This document shows positions 51,216 to 60,210 of a DNA stretch of 64,000 bases, one piece after another (positions within the stretch are counted from its first letter, which is position 1; every line of letters starts with the position of its first letter). The position numbers and the translations under genes were made by a program. The notes beneath the pieces are model-generated. The model saw nothing but the letters and a program-made list of their open reading frames with translations. It was not told where the DNA came from and searched no databases. Source of the DNA: Anaerolineae bacterium (GTDB lineage: Bacteria; Chloroflexota; Anaerolineae; 4572-78; J111); assembly GCA_023382535.1 (NCBI GenBank), contig JAHDWA010000014.1, forward strand, positions 146,403 to 210,402, in the 5' to 3' direction.

Positions 51216-51905
51216 CTATACCCCGCCTATCTCTGTCGCCAAGGATAAGCCGACACTGGGCCTTAGGCGGGGTTGAGGGACATAAGGGCTTCGTTCGCTC
51301 ATATTTACCCGGACCTTCACCCTGCTTTGAGACTGACCGTACAACCACCAGTAGATGGCTTGAGGGTAAGCGGGCTGCCACTCGACCGGCCAGATAAATT
51401 TTCCGGGCTGCCAGCATTGGCGCAAGTTTAAGTCAAGCTGCTCTATTTCTTCAGCGATATAAGATTCAGGATAACAAGTGAGGATGGAGAGTTTTTGAAA
51501 GATATCCTCGATGATAACCCGGTTCTCGACCTCAGTCTCATAACAGTTGGCCTTGCTTTCTTCCCTGGCCAGTTGCTGGACATATTCACGCCACTGTCGA
51601 AGGCGAGCTTCCAGTTCGCAGCTTATTTTTTGCTTAAATTTCTCCGTATTGTAATAAAGCAGCCGGTCGAAACGGGCCACGGTGACATCTAATCTATCTT
51701 GGGCCAGGGCGTTCAGGGCAGAACTACGTAAGGCCAAGAGGCGATTTTGACACATTAAATAGTTGCCCAGTGTTACCGTTGTTAAGCCAGCATACGTGCT
51801 GGGCCAAAAGAGTATTTCACTGCCAAGATAGGCTGTCATCTCGCCAACCATCATCTCTACTCGTTTTAAATCCTGTGTTAATTTTTGTTTTCCTGTTGGC
51901 AACAT
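51216..51905 (-). CDS. Hypothetical protein
   Basis: A 229-residue mainly helical protein not recognised. Features: a moderately hydrophobic N-terminal part (EMMVGEMTAYLGSEILFWPS), a basic/acidic helical core with LEARLRQWREYVQQLAREE that could be coiled coil, Trp/Tyr-rich WPVEWQPAYPQAIYWWLYGQ, and a basic, proline-containing tail. Cys residues are scattered. AT-rich compared with neighbours. Stands alone; an intrinsic terminator lies about 140 bp downstream. Confidence 0.6.
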   Translation of the reverse strand: MLPTGKQKLTQDLKRVEMMVGEMTAYLGSEILFWPSTYAGLTTVTLGNYLMCQNRLLALRSSALNALAQDRLDVTVARFDRLLYYNTEKFKQKISCELEARLRQWREYVQQLAREESKANCYETEVENRVIIEDIFQKLSILTCYPESYIAEEIEQLDLNLRQCWQPGKFIWPVEWQPAYPQAIYWWLYGQSQSRVKVRVNMSERSPYVPQPRLRPSVGLSLATEIGGV

Positions 51906-51965
51906 GCTCTGTCTACACTTTCATTTTTCATACAGGTCACTGTTTTTGAATAACATAGCTTGGGT

Positions 51966-52748
51966 TTAACCTTGTAAGAGGGATTGTCCGCCATCAATCC
52001 ATATTTCTGTTCCGGTGATATGGCTGGCCGCATCTGAGGCTAAAAACAGCACCAGTTGGCCCACCTGTTCAGCGTGGCCCGGCGCCCCTTCGGTCAAGGG
52101 GATAGCGCCTTCAGGATACTCGACCGGTTCTTTAATCTCCTCCAGGTCTTTGCGCTCGGTGCTTTGATCAATATTTGTTTCAATCGCTCCCGGACAGATG
52201 ACATTAACTCGGATCTTGTGTTTAGCTAGCTCCAAAGCGACCATTTTCGTGAAGGCCACTTGAGCCGCTTTGGAACAGGCATAAGCGGTTGCTCCGGTAT
52301 TGCTGAACATGCGGGTGCCGTTTACCGAAGAGGTAATAATAACAGCGCCGCCCTGCTTTTTCAGATAAGGGACAGCACATTTAACCGTTAAAAATGTACC
52401 TTTCAAATTAATGCCCAGGGTTTTGTCCCACTCTTCAACGGGCAGTTCTTCCAGCGGCGCCCAGAGGCCGTTGATGCCGGCATTAGCAAACACAATATCA
52501 AGACGCCCCCAGCGCCGAATCAGTTGCTCAACGGCTTGCTGCATCTGCTGCGCATCGGCCACGTCGGCTACAAGGGGCAGCGTCTCATATCCGCCCTGCT
52601 GAAATTCGGCATTTGCCTCGTCAATGTGCTCTCTGTCGTCACCCAGAAGAGCAACCCTGGCCCCTTCTTTGGCCAACAACAAAGCTGTGGCTTTCCCAAT
52701 CCCGGAACTGGCTCCGGTTACAATAACCACTTTTTCAGTAAACCGCAT
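51966..52748 (-). CDS. Short-chain dehydrogenase/reductase
   Basis: A 260-residue classical SDR: cofactor loop VTGASSGIGKATALLL, then ALLGDDREHID (acidic, NAD-preferring), FANAGINGLWAPLEE, catalytic Ser in ITSSVNGTRMFSNTG with Y-A-C-S-K following, and the tail SHITGTEIWIDGGQSLL. ATG 52748, with GAGAGGG upstream, is chosen over an upstream ATG at 52781. Resembles glucose/3-ketoacyl-like dehydrogenases; substrate unknown. Confidence 0.9.
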   Translation of the reverse strand: MRFTEKVVIVTGASSGIGKATALLLAKEGARVALLGDDREHIDEANAEFQQGGYETLPLVADVADAQQMQQAVEQLIRRWGRLDIVFANAGINGLWAPLEELPVEEWDKTLGINLKGTFLTVKCAVPYLKKQGGAVIITSSVNGTRMFSNTGATAYACSKAAQVAFTKMVALELAKHKIRVNVICPGAIETNIDQSTERKDLEEIKEPVEYPEGAIPLTEGAPGHAEQVGQLVLFLASDAASHITGTEIWIDGGQSLLQG

Positions 52749-52915
52749 TAATCCCTCTCTGACTTTGTCTGTTGTACCCAAAATTAAAAAGGAATAAAGT
52801 TCATCCAGGGATGAATTTTATTCCCGTATGTTTGCTTGTATTGCCCTGCAGAAGAGCATATCATGTAATAATCCTCCCGGCTATACTAACCTGAGCGATA
52901 TGCTAGAGCACAACA

Positions 52916-52947
52916 GAGTTATCTTTTTATAGCTCGATTGGGCTATA
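52916..52947 (-). terminator. Overlapping hairpins after the ABC permease gene
   Basis: GAGTTAT (52916-52922) can pair with ATAGCTC (52929-52935), and TTATAGC (52927-52933) can instead pair with GCTATAA (52941-52947). The two stems share the middle arm, so only one can form. On the (-) strand the first is part of the GAGCTATC terminator family; its U tract is poor. Confidence 0.5.
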
Positions 52948-52970
52948 AAGTCACCTGCTGAAGCCCACAT

Positions 52971-54503
52971 TTAACTTCGAGCCATCATCCGGCGCAAGAG
53001 GAGCCAGGCCCCAAAAAAGAGACCGACCCCAATGGCAGTCAGGCCGGCGAGTAAAACGGAGTTAGCCAGAAAGCCGCGTAACATAATATTCTGAAGCAGA
53101 GAAATCCCATAAGTAGCCGGCATAGCCCAGGAGACAACCTGGACCGGTTTCCAAAGGGTGTTTAAATTTACAAAAGCTCCACTGAAGAAAACACTGGTCA
53201 GCAGCAAGATCATGGAGTACTGCACGGCCTCGCTGTCAGTTTTGGCGATGATAGAAATGACAAACCCCAGCCCCAGGGATGTAAAAATAAGCGCGGCGAT
53301 GCTCAGCGTATAGCTTAACCAGCTACCTAGCAGGGGTACCGCTAACCCGTAAACGACGGCTAGAGTAAGAACAGCGGCAAGAATGCCGGCAAAAAATAAG
53401 TAGCTCAAGTATTTTCCCAGTAACGTCTCAAATGCGGAAACAGGGGAGACGCGAAAGAGTTCCATGGTTCCATCCCGTTGTTCTCGTACAATAGACAGCG
53501 CGGCCAAGGTTACGGCCAGGTGCTGCAAGAGGAGGGCAATGACCGCAGGCGCAAAAAAATCGGAGGGTCGAAGCTGGACGGTGGCTACACTTTTGGCTTC
53601 GCTGCGGAACGGTTTAACCAGCACGTCGGCGTCAATACTCTGAAATTCCCCCAGTAACGTCTCCAATTTGGAGAAATCCGCCTCAATTTTATCGAGTTTT
53701 TCGACAGTGGCTCGATTATCGGGGTTCGAGCTGTTTGGTTCATTGAGGGAGTGGGTATCTTCACGGATATTTGTCAGCAGGTCTGAAATGATCTGGCTGT
53801 CTTGGCTGTTATCACCGATTATGGCCTGTTGGACACTGCCAGCTAAACCCAGCGTAGCACCCGCTACCACATCTACGGTGCTGACATCACTTTCCAATTT
53901 TTGCTTGTATTGATCAACCCGGGCTTCATCATTAGCGGCCAGTGCCTGGCGCATATCGGCGATGGTCTTACGGGTGGCAGCCAGCGAGTCGTGGATAGAC
54001 AGGGTATTCTGCTGGCCCTCTTGGGTAATCGTGCGCAGCACCCGGCGATTTATTTCGTCGGCGTACACCCGGCCAAAAATGTTGACATACTCTACTTGAA
54101 AGGGATCAATTTCGTAATGGTTCAGTTCAATAGTGATGGGTTGGCTGTGGCGGATCAGCTCGTAGGCATTCCCTGGGATAACGGCCACTATGTCAACTTC
54201 TCGCCGCCGCAGTTGTTCAATGGCCTGGGCTTGATCGTCGCTTATGCCCATAAAGATGAGCTGCGGCCCCAGGGTGGTCACGTACTCCTGGAGCTGCTGG
54301 GCAAAATCGCTTTCTGTTTTAGGAATTACAAAGAGGGTCCGCAAGGCCTGGGGATCATTCCGAAAACCCAGGCCAAACAAAAGCAAAATAAGAAACGGCC
54401 CCAAGACCAGCGTCAGCACCAGCATCGGTTGGCGTAGAATAATAAAGATTTCCTTACCCAAAAAGGCGGAGACCCGGATCAGAAAACGAGCGAGCCTACT
54501 CAT
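52971..54503 (-). CDS. ABC-2-type exporter permease
   Basis: A 510-residue permease of the ABC-2 class. One membrane helix near the N-terminus (LTLVLGPFLILLLFGLGF) is followed by a large extracytoplasmic region (about 45-330) and five membrane helices in the last 190 residues (FAPAVIALLLQHLAVTLAAL, ILAAVLTLAVVYGLAVPLL and others). The sequence VREQRDGTMELFRVSP between helices is family-typical. ATG 54503 overlaps the end of the ATPase gene by eight bases; the extension to 54545 is not needed. It likely exports a lipid, drug or peptide; the substrate is unknown. Confidence 0.88.
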   Translation of the reverse strand: MSRLARFLIRVSAFLGKEIFIILRQPMLVLTLVLGPFLILLLFGLGFRNDPQALRTLFVIPKTESDFAQQLQEYVTTLGPQLIFMGISDDQAQAIEQLRRREVDIVAVIPGNAYELIRHSQPITIELNHYEIDPFQVEYVNIFGRVYADEINRRVLRTITQEGQQNTLSIHDSLAATRKTIADMRQALAANDEARVDQYKQKLESDVSTVDVVAGATLGLAGSVQQAIIGDNSQDSQIISDLLTNIREDTHSLNEPNSSNPDNRATVEKLDKIEADFSKLETLLGEFQSIDADVLVKPFRSEAKSVATVQLRPSDFFAPAVIALLLQHLAVTLAALSIVREQRDGTMELFRVSPVSAFETLLGKYLSYLFFAGILAAVLTLAVVYGLAVPLLGSWLSYTLSIAALIFTSLGLGFVISIIAKTDSEAVQYSMILLLTSVFFSGAFVNLNTLWKPVQVVSWAMPATYGISLLQNIMLRGFLANSVLLAGLTAIGVGLFFGAWLLLRRMMARS

Positions 54504-55458
54504 TGGCGTTTTCCTTCTTGACCAGTTCGACGAAAACGTCGTCAAAGGGTGGGAGAAATTCCTGAATGGATTCGACCTTTAGGCTCTGCGCCTGGCACCA
54601 CTCCAACAGAGCGGGCATAGCGGTACTCGCTTCGTCCACCGTCAGGCGCACGGTATTATTATCTATGCGCTGTATTTCGCCTTGCACCCCCGGAACTTGA
54701 TAGAGCTGCTGCAAATCGTCATAACCGATGCGGTCGGTGGTGCGTAAATCCACAACTTCGCCGCCAAAGGCCCGCTGCCGCAGCCCATCCGGGGTTTCGA
54801 TCATCAGCAAGCGTCCCTGGGACAGCACCCCTACATAATCACAATAAGCAGCTTCACCCACGTACTGGGTGGTCACAAACAAGGTGCGGCCCTGGTTCTG
54901 CAGATCCTTGAAATGATCCCAAAACTTACGGCGCAAAACCGGATCAATGCCGGCGGTTGGCTCATCCAGAAAGAGCAGCTCCGGGTTATGGACCAGGGCC
55001 GCGGCCAGGCTCAGCCGGCGCTGCATCCCCCCGGAAATATTTCGGGCTAATTTGTGTTTGTGCTCGCTCAACTCGACAAAGTCGAGCAGGGAATTAAGCC
55101 GCTGGCCCCGCCGCAGGCTGACGCCATACAGGGATGCGGCAAAATTGATGTTTTCCCAAACACTTAAATCCTGGTAAAGCGCGAAAAGCTGGGGCATATA
55201 GCCAATTTTTCGCTGGATATGCTGGCTAAATTTTTGGGGACGTTTACCCAGCACCCAGACCTCCCCTCCGCTTGGTTCATAGAGGCCGGTCAAGAGGCGG
55301 ACTGTAGTAGTTTTGCCACAGCCGCTCGGTCCAATAAAACCAAAAATAGTGCCTCGCGGAATCTCAAAAGTAATATCTTGTACGGCAACCTCGTTGCCAA
55401 ACTGCTTGGTTACTCCTTTTGCTTCGATAACCTTATTGTTTTGAGCCAACTCCACCAC
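54496..55458 (-). CDS. ABC transporter ATP-binding protein
   Basis: A 320-residue ATPase: Walker A GPSGCGKTTT, Q loop YMPQLFALYQDLSVWENI, signature NISGGMQRRLSLAAAL, Walker B LLFLDEPTAGIDP and H loop region VTTQYVGEAAYCD, where the switch His is Gln/Tyr (T-T-Q-Y), as in several ABC-2 exporters. The C-terminal 100 residues are an accessory domain found in drug-export ATPases. Forms a half-transporter pair with the overlapping permease. Confidence 0.93.
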   Translation of the reverse strand: MVELAQNNKVIEAKGVTKQFGNEVAVQDITFEIPRGTIFGFIGPSGCGKTTTVRLLTGLYEPSGGEVWVLGKRPQKFSQHIQRKIGYMPQLFALYQDLSVWENINFAASLYGVSLRRGQRLNSLLDFVELSEHKHKLARNISGGMQRRLSLAAALVHNPELLFLDEPTAGIDPVLRRKFWDHFKDLQNQGRTLFVTTQYVGEAAYCDYVGVLSQGRLLMIETPDGLRQRAFGGEVVDLRTTDRIGYDDLQQLYQVPGVQGEIQRIDNNTVRLTVDEASTAMPALLEWCQAQSLKVESIQEFLPPFDDVFVELVKKENANE

Positions 55459-55545
55459 AATTTTGCCTTTCTATTCCAGAGTTTTAAAGAATAAGGGAGC
55501 GCCATCACCACCGATGGGCTCCCTATCCCCGGATGCAGCTCATCC

Positions 55546-55701
55546 CTAAAATACTCTCAGCAAAACTAACACCAGGACCACCACCAGGATAAACCCCAAA
55601 ACCCCACTTGGGCCGTAACCCCAGCCTCGGCTGTAGGGCCACGCCGGGATGGCTCCCAGCAGCAGCAGGATCAAAAGGATGAGTAAGATCGTGCCTAACA
55701 T
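55546..55701 (-). CDS. DUF3309 small membrane protein
   Basis: A 51-residue protein read directly from the (-) strand: hydrophobic start MLGTILLILLILLLLGAIP, the conserved linker WPYSRGWGYGPSG, and a second hydrophobic helix (LGFILVVVLVLVLLRVF). This is the compact DUF3309 pattern of two membrane segments around a Trp/Tyr/Gly loop. AAGGAG sits seven bases before the ATG. Function unknown; often stress-linked by context. Confidence 0.92.
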   Translation of the reverse strand: MLGTILLILLILLLLGAIPAWPYSRGWGYGPSGVLGFILVVVLVLVLLRVF

Positions 55702-55863
55702 GTCATTTCTCCTTTCTGTTTGGTTAATCAGTCAAAGTTGTTCAAAAATAGCCGGCCGGTTCGTTCTAGCCGCTTGAAAGAGATGACTCTTTGAGTAATG
55801 CCGTTATTGTAGCATCTTTAACTGCCCCGTTCTACACTGAGTCGGGTGACTTTGCCAACAAAA

Positions 55864-55886
55864 AAGAGCTATCCTTGATAGCTCTT
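55864..55886 (-). terminator. Intrinsic terminator of the GAGCTATC family
   Basis: AAGAGCTATC (55864-55873) and GATAGCTCTT (55877-55886), CTT loop; the (-) strand continues TTTTTTG. Downstream of ctaB. Confidence 0.85.
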
Positions 55887-55909
55887 AATCAGGTTCATCT
55901 CCCTCTGTT

Positions 55910-55926
55910 ATTACCCGGTTGGGTAA
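55910..55926. repeat. Short inverted repeat ATTACCC/GGGTAAT after ctaB
   Basis: ATTACCC (55910-55916), loop GGTT, GGGTAAT approximately to 55926. The 13-mer at 55910-55922 occurs inverted at 57792-57804, upstream of the membrane gene next to ctaB. Confidence 0.4.
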
Positions 55927-55965
55927 TCTCTCTACAACTTAAATAGCTCTTAAGGGCAATTGGTA

Positions 55966-56880
55966 TTATAAAATGCGATCGGCAACCATTGCCACAAATA
56001 GTACGGCCAAATAAATGAGCGAGTATTTATAGAGCCACCAGGCATTTTTTAGATTAAACCTGCGCCGGACCTGTACCGCCGAGTAAATAAACAGACTGCC
56101 AAACAAGAGCGCTACTGTCGCAAAATAGGGTCCTAGATAGCCAAAAACGACGGGTAAAAGGGTTAAAATGACCAGGGGAAACGAGTAAAGCACAATGTGA
56201 GTGCGGGTAGCTCGCTCCCCGTAAACCACAGGATGCATGGGGATACCGGCCAGCTTGTACTCCTTGTGCAAAATCAGGGCCAGGGCCCAAAAGTGGGGAG
56301 GAGTCCAAAAGAAAATTATCGCGAACAAAAAGAAGGCCAGCGGGGCAAGTTTACCGGTTGCGGCTGCCCAACCAACCAGGGGTGGAATGGCCCCTGCGCC
56401 GCCGCCAATAACAATATTTTCGGGCGAACGGCGCTTGAGCCACTTGGTGTAGATAAGCACATAGTAAATAATTCCACCGACAGCCAGCCCCGCGGCCAAC
56501 AGGTTGACCCCCACGGCCAGAATAATAAAAGCCGCGAAACTTAGCATAAGGCCAAAATAGAGCGCCTGTTCCGGCCTGAGTCGCTCGGCAGGCAGCGGCC
56601 GGCGGCGGGTCCGGTACATCACTCGATCAATATCCCGGTCCAGGTAACAGTTAAGCGCGCCAGCGCCGCCAGCAGCCAGGTAGCCCCCCAGCAAAGTCAA
56701 TCCAATGGTTGCCGGTGGTGGTAGCGTCTCACCGGCAATGAGCATGGCCGAAAGGGTGGTCAATAAGAGGAGTGAAACGACGCGCGGTTTGGTGAGCGCC
56801 AGGTAATCACGCCAATTGCCTCGAACTCCTTGAAAAACTTTGGAAACAGTTGAAATATGCGTTTGGGTTCTGTTTAACAT
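55966..56880 (-). CDS. ctaB: Protoheme IX farnesyltransferase (heme O synthase)
   Basis: CtaB farnesylates heme B to heme O for terminal oxidases. The 304-residue UbiA-family protein has eight or nine membrane helices, the first Asp-rich motif NCYLDRDIDRVMYRTRRRPL (about residues 82-101) and KWLKRRSPENIVIGGGAGAI. The third signature is present in FFWTPPHFWALAL. Unusually, no cox or heme A synthase genes are next to it; only a small membrane-protein gene precedes it. Confidence 0.95.
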   Translation of the reverse strand: MLNRTQTHISTVSKVFQGVRGNWRDYLALTKPRVVSLLLLTTLSAMLIAGETLPPPATIGLTLLGGYLAAGGAGALNCYLDRDIDRVMYRTRRRPLPAERLRPEQALYFGLMLSFAAFIILAVGVNLLAAGLAVGGIIYYVLIYTKWLKRRSPENIVIGGGAGAIPPLVGWAAATGKLAPLAFFLFAIIFFWTPPHFWALALILHKEYKLAGIPMHPVVYGERATRTHIVLYSFPLVILTLLPVVFGYLGPYFATVALLFGSLFIYSAVQVRRRFNLKNAWWLYKYSLIYLAVLFVAMVADRIL

Positions 56881-56912
56881 AAGATTATACTGCGCTAAGT
56901 AGCACCTACGGG

Positions 56913-57617
56913 TTAATAACTGACCTGCAGCGGCTCCTGGCTGTTTAGGCTGGCTTCAACTTCTAAGATGCGCCGATCCCTTACCAGGGTTAAAGTCTCT
57001 TTGGCCTTCGTTTGAGCAGGCAGTTGGGTTTGCCAGCCGGCGGGCTGTTGCCGGTGAAGTTTGTAAACGGGCCAGTCCTGGGGCGTATCGGCTAAGGTTA
57101 GCTTGAGCATAGCGGGTGTACCCGCTGAACCTGCTGCTTCGTGCGAGGTTATAAGAGCGGGGTCAGGACATCCTCTGGTTCGCTGCTGGTCTTGCTTCAT
57201 CTCTATAATAAACTCAACCGGTCTTTGCGGGGTGGCCAGGATTGTTAGGGTGTTCTGGGTCAGCAGGTAGAGGGCGACCAGGGCGAGGGCAGTTAAGACT
57301 CCGGTCCCAATGAGGAGGATATTGTCGTGCCGTGGGCCTAAATCGCCTTCTTCCAGGCCGGGCTGGGTGCGGAACAGGGGATAGAGGAACATGCCCATTA
57401 TACCGCCGAAGACAAAGGCACCAAGCCAGAACAAAATCCAGCCTAAACTGGCCGTTTGCGTCGTCCCCACCGCCTGGGTTTCCAGCCGGGAGAGGACAGG
57501 GGGATTTTCGCCGATTACAAGTAAAAAACCCGGCAATACTCCACCTAAACGCAGCGTTGCCGGGCCGATTTGAAGGAACAAGTTCTTGACTATTGGATTG
57601 TCGTTGGTTGGCCCCAT
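56913..57617 (-). CDS. Membrane protein upstream of ctaB
   Basis: A 234-residue protein. Residues about 10-30, 55-75 and 90-115 form hydrophobic segments (GWILFWLGAFVFGGIMGMFL, ILLIGTGVLTALALVALYLL). A C-terminal extracytoplasmic or cytoplasmic beta-rich domain begins PVEFIIEMKQDQQRT. It lies 32 bp upstream of ctaB on the same strand, so a role in cytochrome oxidase or heme handling is possible. Not a family I recognise; CtaG, CtaA and Sco motifs are absent. ATG 57617 is preferred to ATG 57629, because GGAGG lies between them. Confidence 0.7.
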   Translation of the reverse strand: MGPTNDNPIVKNLFLQIGPATLRLGGVLPGFLLVIGENPPVLSRLETQAVGTTQTASLGWILFWLGAFVFGGIMGMFLYPLFRTQPGLEEGDLGPRHDNILLIGTGVLTALALVALYLLTQNTLTILATPQRPVEFIIEMKQDQQRTRGCPDPALITSHEAAGSAGTPAMLKLTLADTPQDWPVYKLHRQQPAGWQTQLPAQTKAKETLTLVRDRRILEVEASLNSQEPLQVSY

Positions 57618-58107
57618 TTTTGCCTCCAAAAAGTCAATCTACATTCAATTACTTCGATAAGCTGCAAGTTGGAGTGGAACGCTGCGGGAGTTCTTCCCCG
57701 TATTGTATGCTGTTATTGTTCTCTTTGCCTACACTAACTTGGGTGGTTCAAGGCATTGAAGAAGGATTATCTTTCTGATCTTTGAAGATAACCAACCGGG
57801 TAATCCTGATCCCCTAGTCGAGCTATATCCCCTGCCATTAGATTCCGGTATTTATGGGGTAAAGGGAAAAGAAATCTTTACATTTAACGGAAAAGAAAAC
57901 TTTACAGAACCGCCCTGGTTGAATAAGGGCAAAAGGGCCTTTTATGAGCTTCTTGGAATTATAAAAAATACTCCTTCTATGTCTGAGAAGGTCGCCCATT
58001 AGAGTGTAGGGCGCAGGCAGGGGAGATGTTATAGTAGTGATAATTCTATTCATCTCACCGCTGGTTTATCCATAAAACATTTACAACAATAACTCGGAGA
58101 ATTGAAT
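57618..58107. other. Intergenic region before the glycosidase-like/epimerase gene
   Basis: 490 bp without a gene. It contains the CCAACCGGGTAAT word (57792-57804), a long imperfect inverted repeat around GGATTATCTTTC, and an 18-bp direct repeat with one mismatch (57865-57882 and 57889-57906). The ATG at 58108 has GGAG eight bases upstream. AT-rich overall. No clear promoter could be picked. Confidence 0.5.
57865..57906. repeat. 18-bp direct repeat, 24-bp period
   Basis: GGAAAAGAAATCTTTACA (57865-57882) and GGAAAAGAAAACTTTACA (57889-57906), one mismatch, starts 24 bp apart. The spacing is about two and a third helical turns. It could be an operator for the downstream gene. Confidence 0.6.
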
Positions 58108-60186
58108 ATGGACACCATTGAATCTGGAGACCGCTCCCCAAAAATCGGCCTGCGAGAATATTTTCGAGTGGGTGCGTATGAGCATGTCGAACGGGTTTTG
58201 GCAGACATGCATCTGCTTGGCGTAACCGAGTTATGCACTTTTATCTCCTGGACCACGTGGAACACACCTGTAGGCCTAAAATGGTATCAGTGGTTACTGC
58301 CCCGTCTGGCCCCGGAGGTAAATGTCCTTCCCTGTGTCGTTTATAGACCTCCCTCGCTGAACCTTGCCCCGGCAACAGGCGCCTCTCGGGTCTTCGCTGC
58401 CGGGACGAACGGCCATTCCCCCCAGCCCCTGACCGCCGCGCGTACTGCCAAAAATTATGGCGATTTTGTGGAGGCGGTTATTGACCGCTTTGGCGATTGT
58501 TTCGAGTGGATTGAACTACGGCCTGAACCGGCTCAAGGAGGCGGCTGGACTTTAAGCCCGCCCTGGTCCGTTTTTTGCGAAATGATGGGGGTGGCTGCCT
58601 ACCGCAGCCATCAGCGAGGTAAGAAAACAGTCCTGGCTGGCCTGAATCCCACTGATCCGCATTGTTTATCGTTGCTGACTGAACTGGGAGTCATTGACTA
58701 CGTTGATGCCATCGGCATCAACAGTTACTCTGGCGGTCAAAACCAACTCGGGGAGAGCGGGCCTGACGCAGGCGCTAAACTACGCGGTTTCCTTAATCAA
58801 TTTGAAATCAATACCCAATTGTGGATTACGGATACCGGCTTTTCTACCTGGCAGCACGATGAGTACGGACAGATAGGGGCATTTTTGAAAACCCTGACCG
58901 CACCGGTAGAACGAATTTATTGGACCTCGATTTATGATCTTGATCCAAATTTGCCTAACAGGGAGCACTTTTTCTCAAATGAGCAGGGGCATCACTTTGG
59001 CCTCAAGCATGGGGATGGAACTCCCAAACTTCTCTATCGGCTCTGGACAAAGGGAGGATTTGAAGCAGTCCGGGATACCTTTAAGCTGGCGACCTGCCCT
59101 TCAACCCTGAAAAGCAGGGGTAAAGAAGCCGTCTTGATAACGGGCGGCGCCGGGTTTGTCGGGACAAACCTGGCCGAACGTTTGCTGGCCGCCGGACATT
59201 CAGTCTTGATCTTTGATAACCTTTCCCGGCCCGGCGTCGAACAAAACCTGCGTTGGCTGCGCGAGCGGTATGATCGCCGGCTGCATGTTGAAATCGCCGA
59301 TGTCCGCAACGCCTCAGCTCTAAAAAGGGCAGTCCGGTATGCCGGCCAGGTTTATCATTTTGCCGCTCAGGTGGCCATGACGACCAGTCTGAAGAATCCG
59401 GCGCATGATTTTGGAGTGAACGCTCAGGGAACGCTCAACCTCCTGGAAGCGCTGCGTTCTTTGCCAGACCCCCCTCCTCTGATTTTTACTTCCACCAACA
59501 AGGTCTATGGGGCGCTTGACGACATGGCGTTGCGCGTCACGCCCAGTCGTTACGAACCGGTCAACGGTGAAAAAGCCAATTGCATTGGCGAGAATACCCT
59601 CCTCGATTTTCACGGGCCTTATGGCTGCTCAAAGGGTACAGCCGATCAATATGTTTTAGATTACGCCCGCATCTTCGGACTGCCTACCGTCGTGTTTCGC
59701 ATGAGCGGTATTTACGGGCCTCACCAGTGTGGCACTGAAGATCAGGGCTGGGTCGCTCACTTTTTAATCAAAACGATTGACCACCAACCCATTTCTATCT
59801 ACGGCGATGGCAAGCAGGTCCGCGATATTTTGTTTGTCAATGATTTGGTCGAGGCGTTCTTACTGGCTCAGAAAAATATTGCTGCTCTTTCTGGCCAGGC
59901 ATTCAACATAGGGGGCGGGCCAGGCAATACCGTGAGCTTGCTTGAACTCATTGACCTGATTGACCAGATCCACGGCCAGAAACCCAGGCTGTATTTTGAC
60001 CAGTGGCGTCCGGGAGATCAGCGCTATTACGTGTCAGACATTACAAAATTCCAGGAAGCAACCGGCTGGCAGCCGCGAGTCAGTGTGCGCGCCGGCGTTG
60101 AAAAACTATACCGCTGGTTCCTTCGATCCCGGCAGATGTCCCTCGAACCCCTCTTAACCCTGGAAGTTGCTAGCGCACAACTCTAA
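58108..60186 (+). CDS. Fusion of a glycosidase-like domain with an NAD-dependent nucleotide-sugar epimerase
   Basis: A 692-residue fusion. Residues 1 to about 335 resemble a clan-A (beta/alpha)8 glycosidase: GVTELCTFISWTTWN, ELRPEPAQGGGW at the acid/base position (Glu-Pro pair) and WITDTGFST, where the nucleophile Glu expected in E-T-G is Asp. From about 340 there is an extended SDR: TGGAGFVGTNLAERL (about 345), VYHFAAQVAMTTSLKNP, FTSTNKVYG, the catalytic YGCSK (Tyr505, Lys509) and VVFRMSGIYGPHQ. The SDR half is most like CDP-paratose 2-epimerase or UDP-glucose-4-epimerase relatives. The start is ATG with GGAG upstream. The truncated glycosyltransferase gene follows 24 bp later. Confidence 0.85.
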   Translation: MDTIESGDRSPKIGLREYFRVGAYEHVERVLADMHLLGVTELCTFISWTTWNTPVGLKWYQWLLPRLAPEVNVLPCVVYRPPSLNLAPATGASRVFAAGTNGHSPQPLTAARTAKNYGDFVEAVIDRFGDCFEWIELRPEPAQGGGWTLSPPWSVFCEMMGVAAYRSHQRGKKTVLAGLNPTDPHCLSLLTELGVIDYVDAIGINSYSGGQNQLGESGPDAGAKLRGFLNQFEINTQLWITDTGFSTWQHDEYGQIGAFLKTLTAPVERIYWTSIYDLDPNLPNREHFFSNEQGHHFGLKHGDGTPKLLYRLWTKGGFEAVRDTFKLATCPSTLKSRGKEAVLITGGAGFVGTNLAERLLAAGHSVLIFDNLSRPGVEQNLRWLRERYDRRLHVEIADVRNASALKRAVRYAGQVYHFAAQVAMTTSLKNPAHDFGVNAQGTLNLLEALRSLPDPPPLIFTSTNKVYGALDDMALRVTPSRYEPVNGEKANCIGENTLLDFHGPYGCSKGTADQYVLDYARIFGLPTVVFRMSGIYGPHQCGTEDQGWVAHFLIKTIDHQPISIYGDGKQVRDILFVNDLVEAFLLAQKNIAALSGQAFNIGGGPGNTVSLLELIDLIDQIHGQKPRLYFDQWRPGDQRYYVSDITKFQEATGWQPRVSVRAGVEKLYRWFLRSRQMSLEPLLTLEVASAQL

Positions 60187-60210
60187 AGACCAAAAGTAAG
60201 GAGCTTTACG

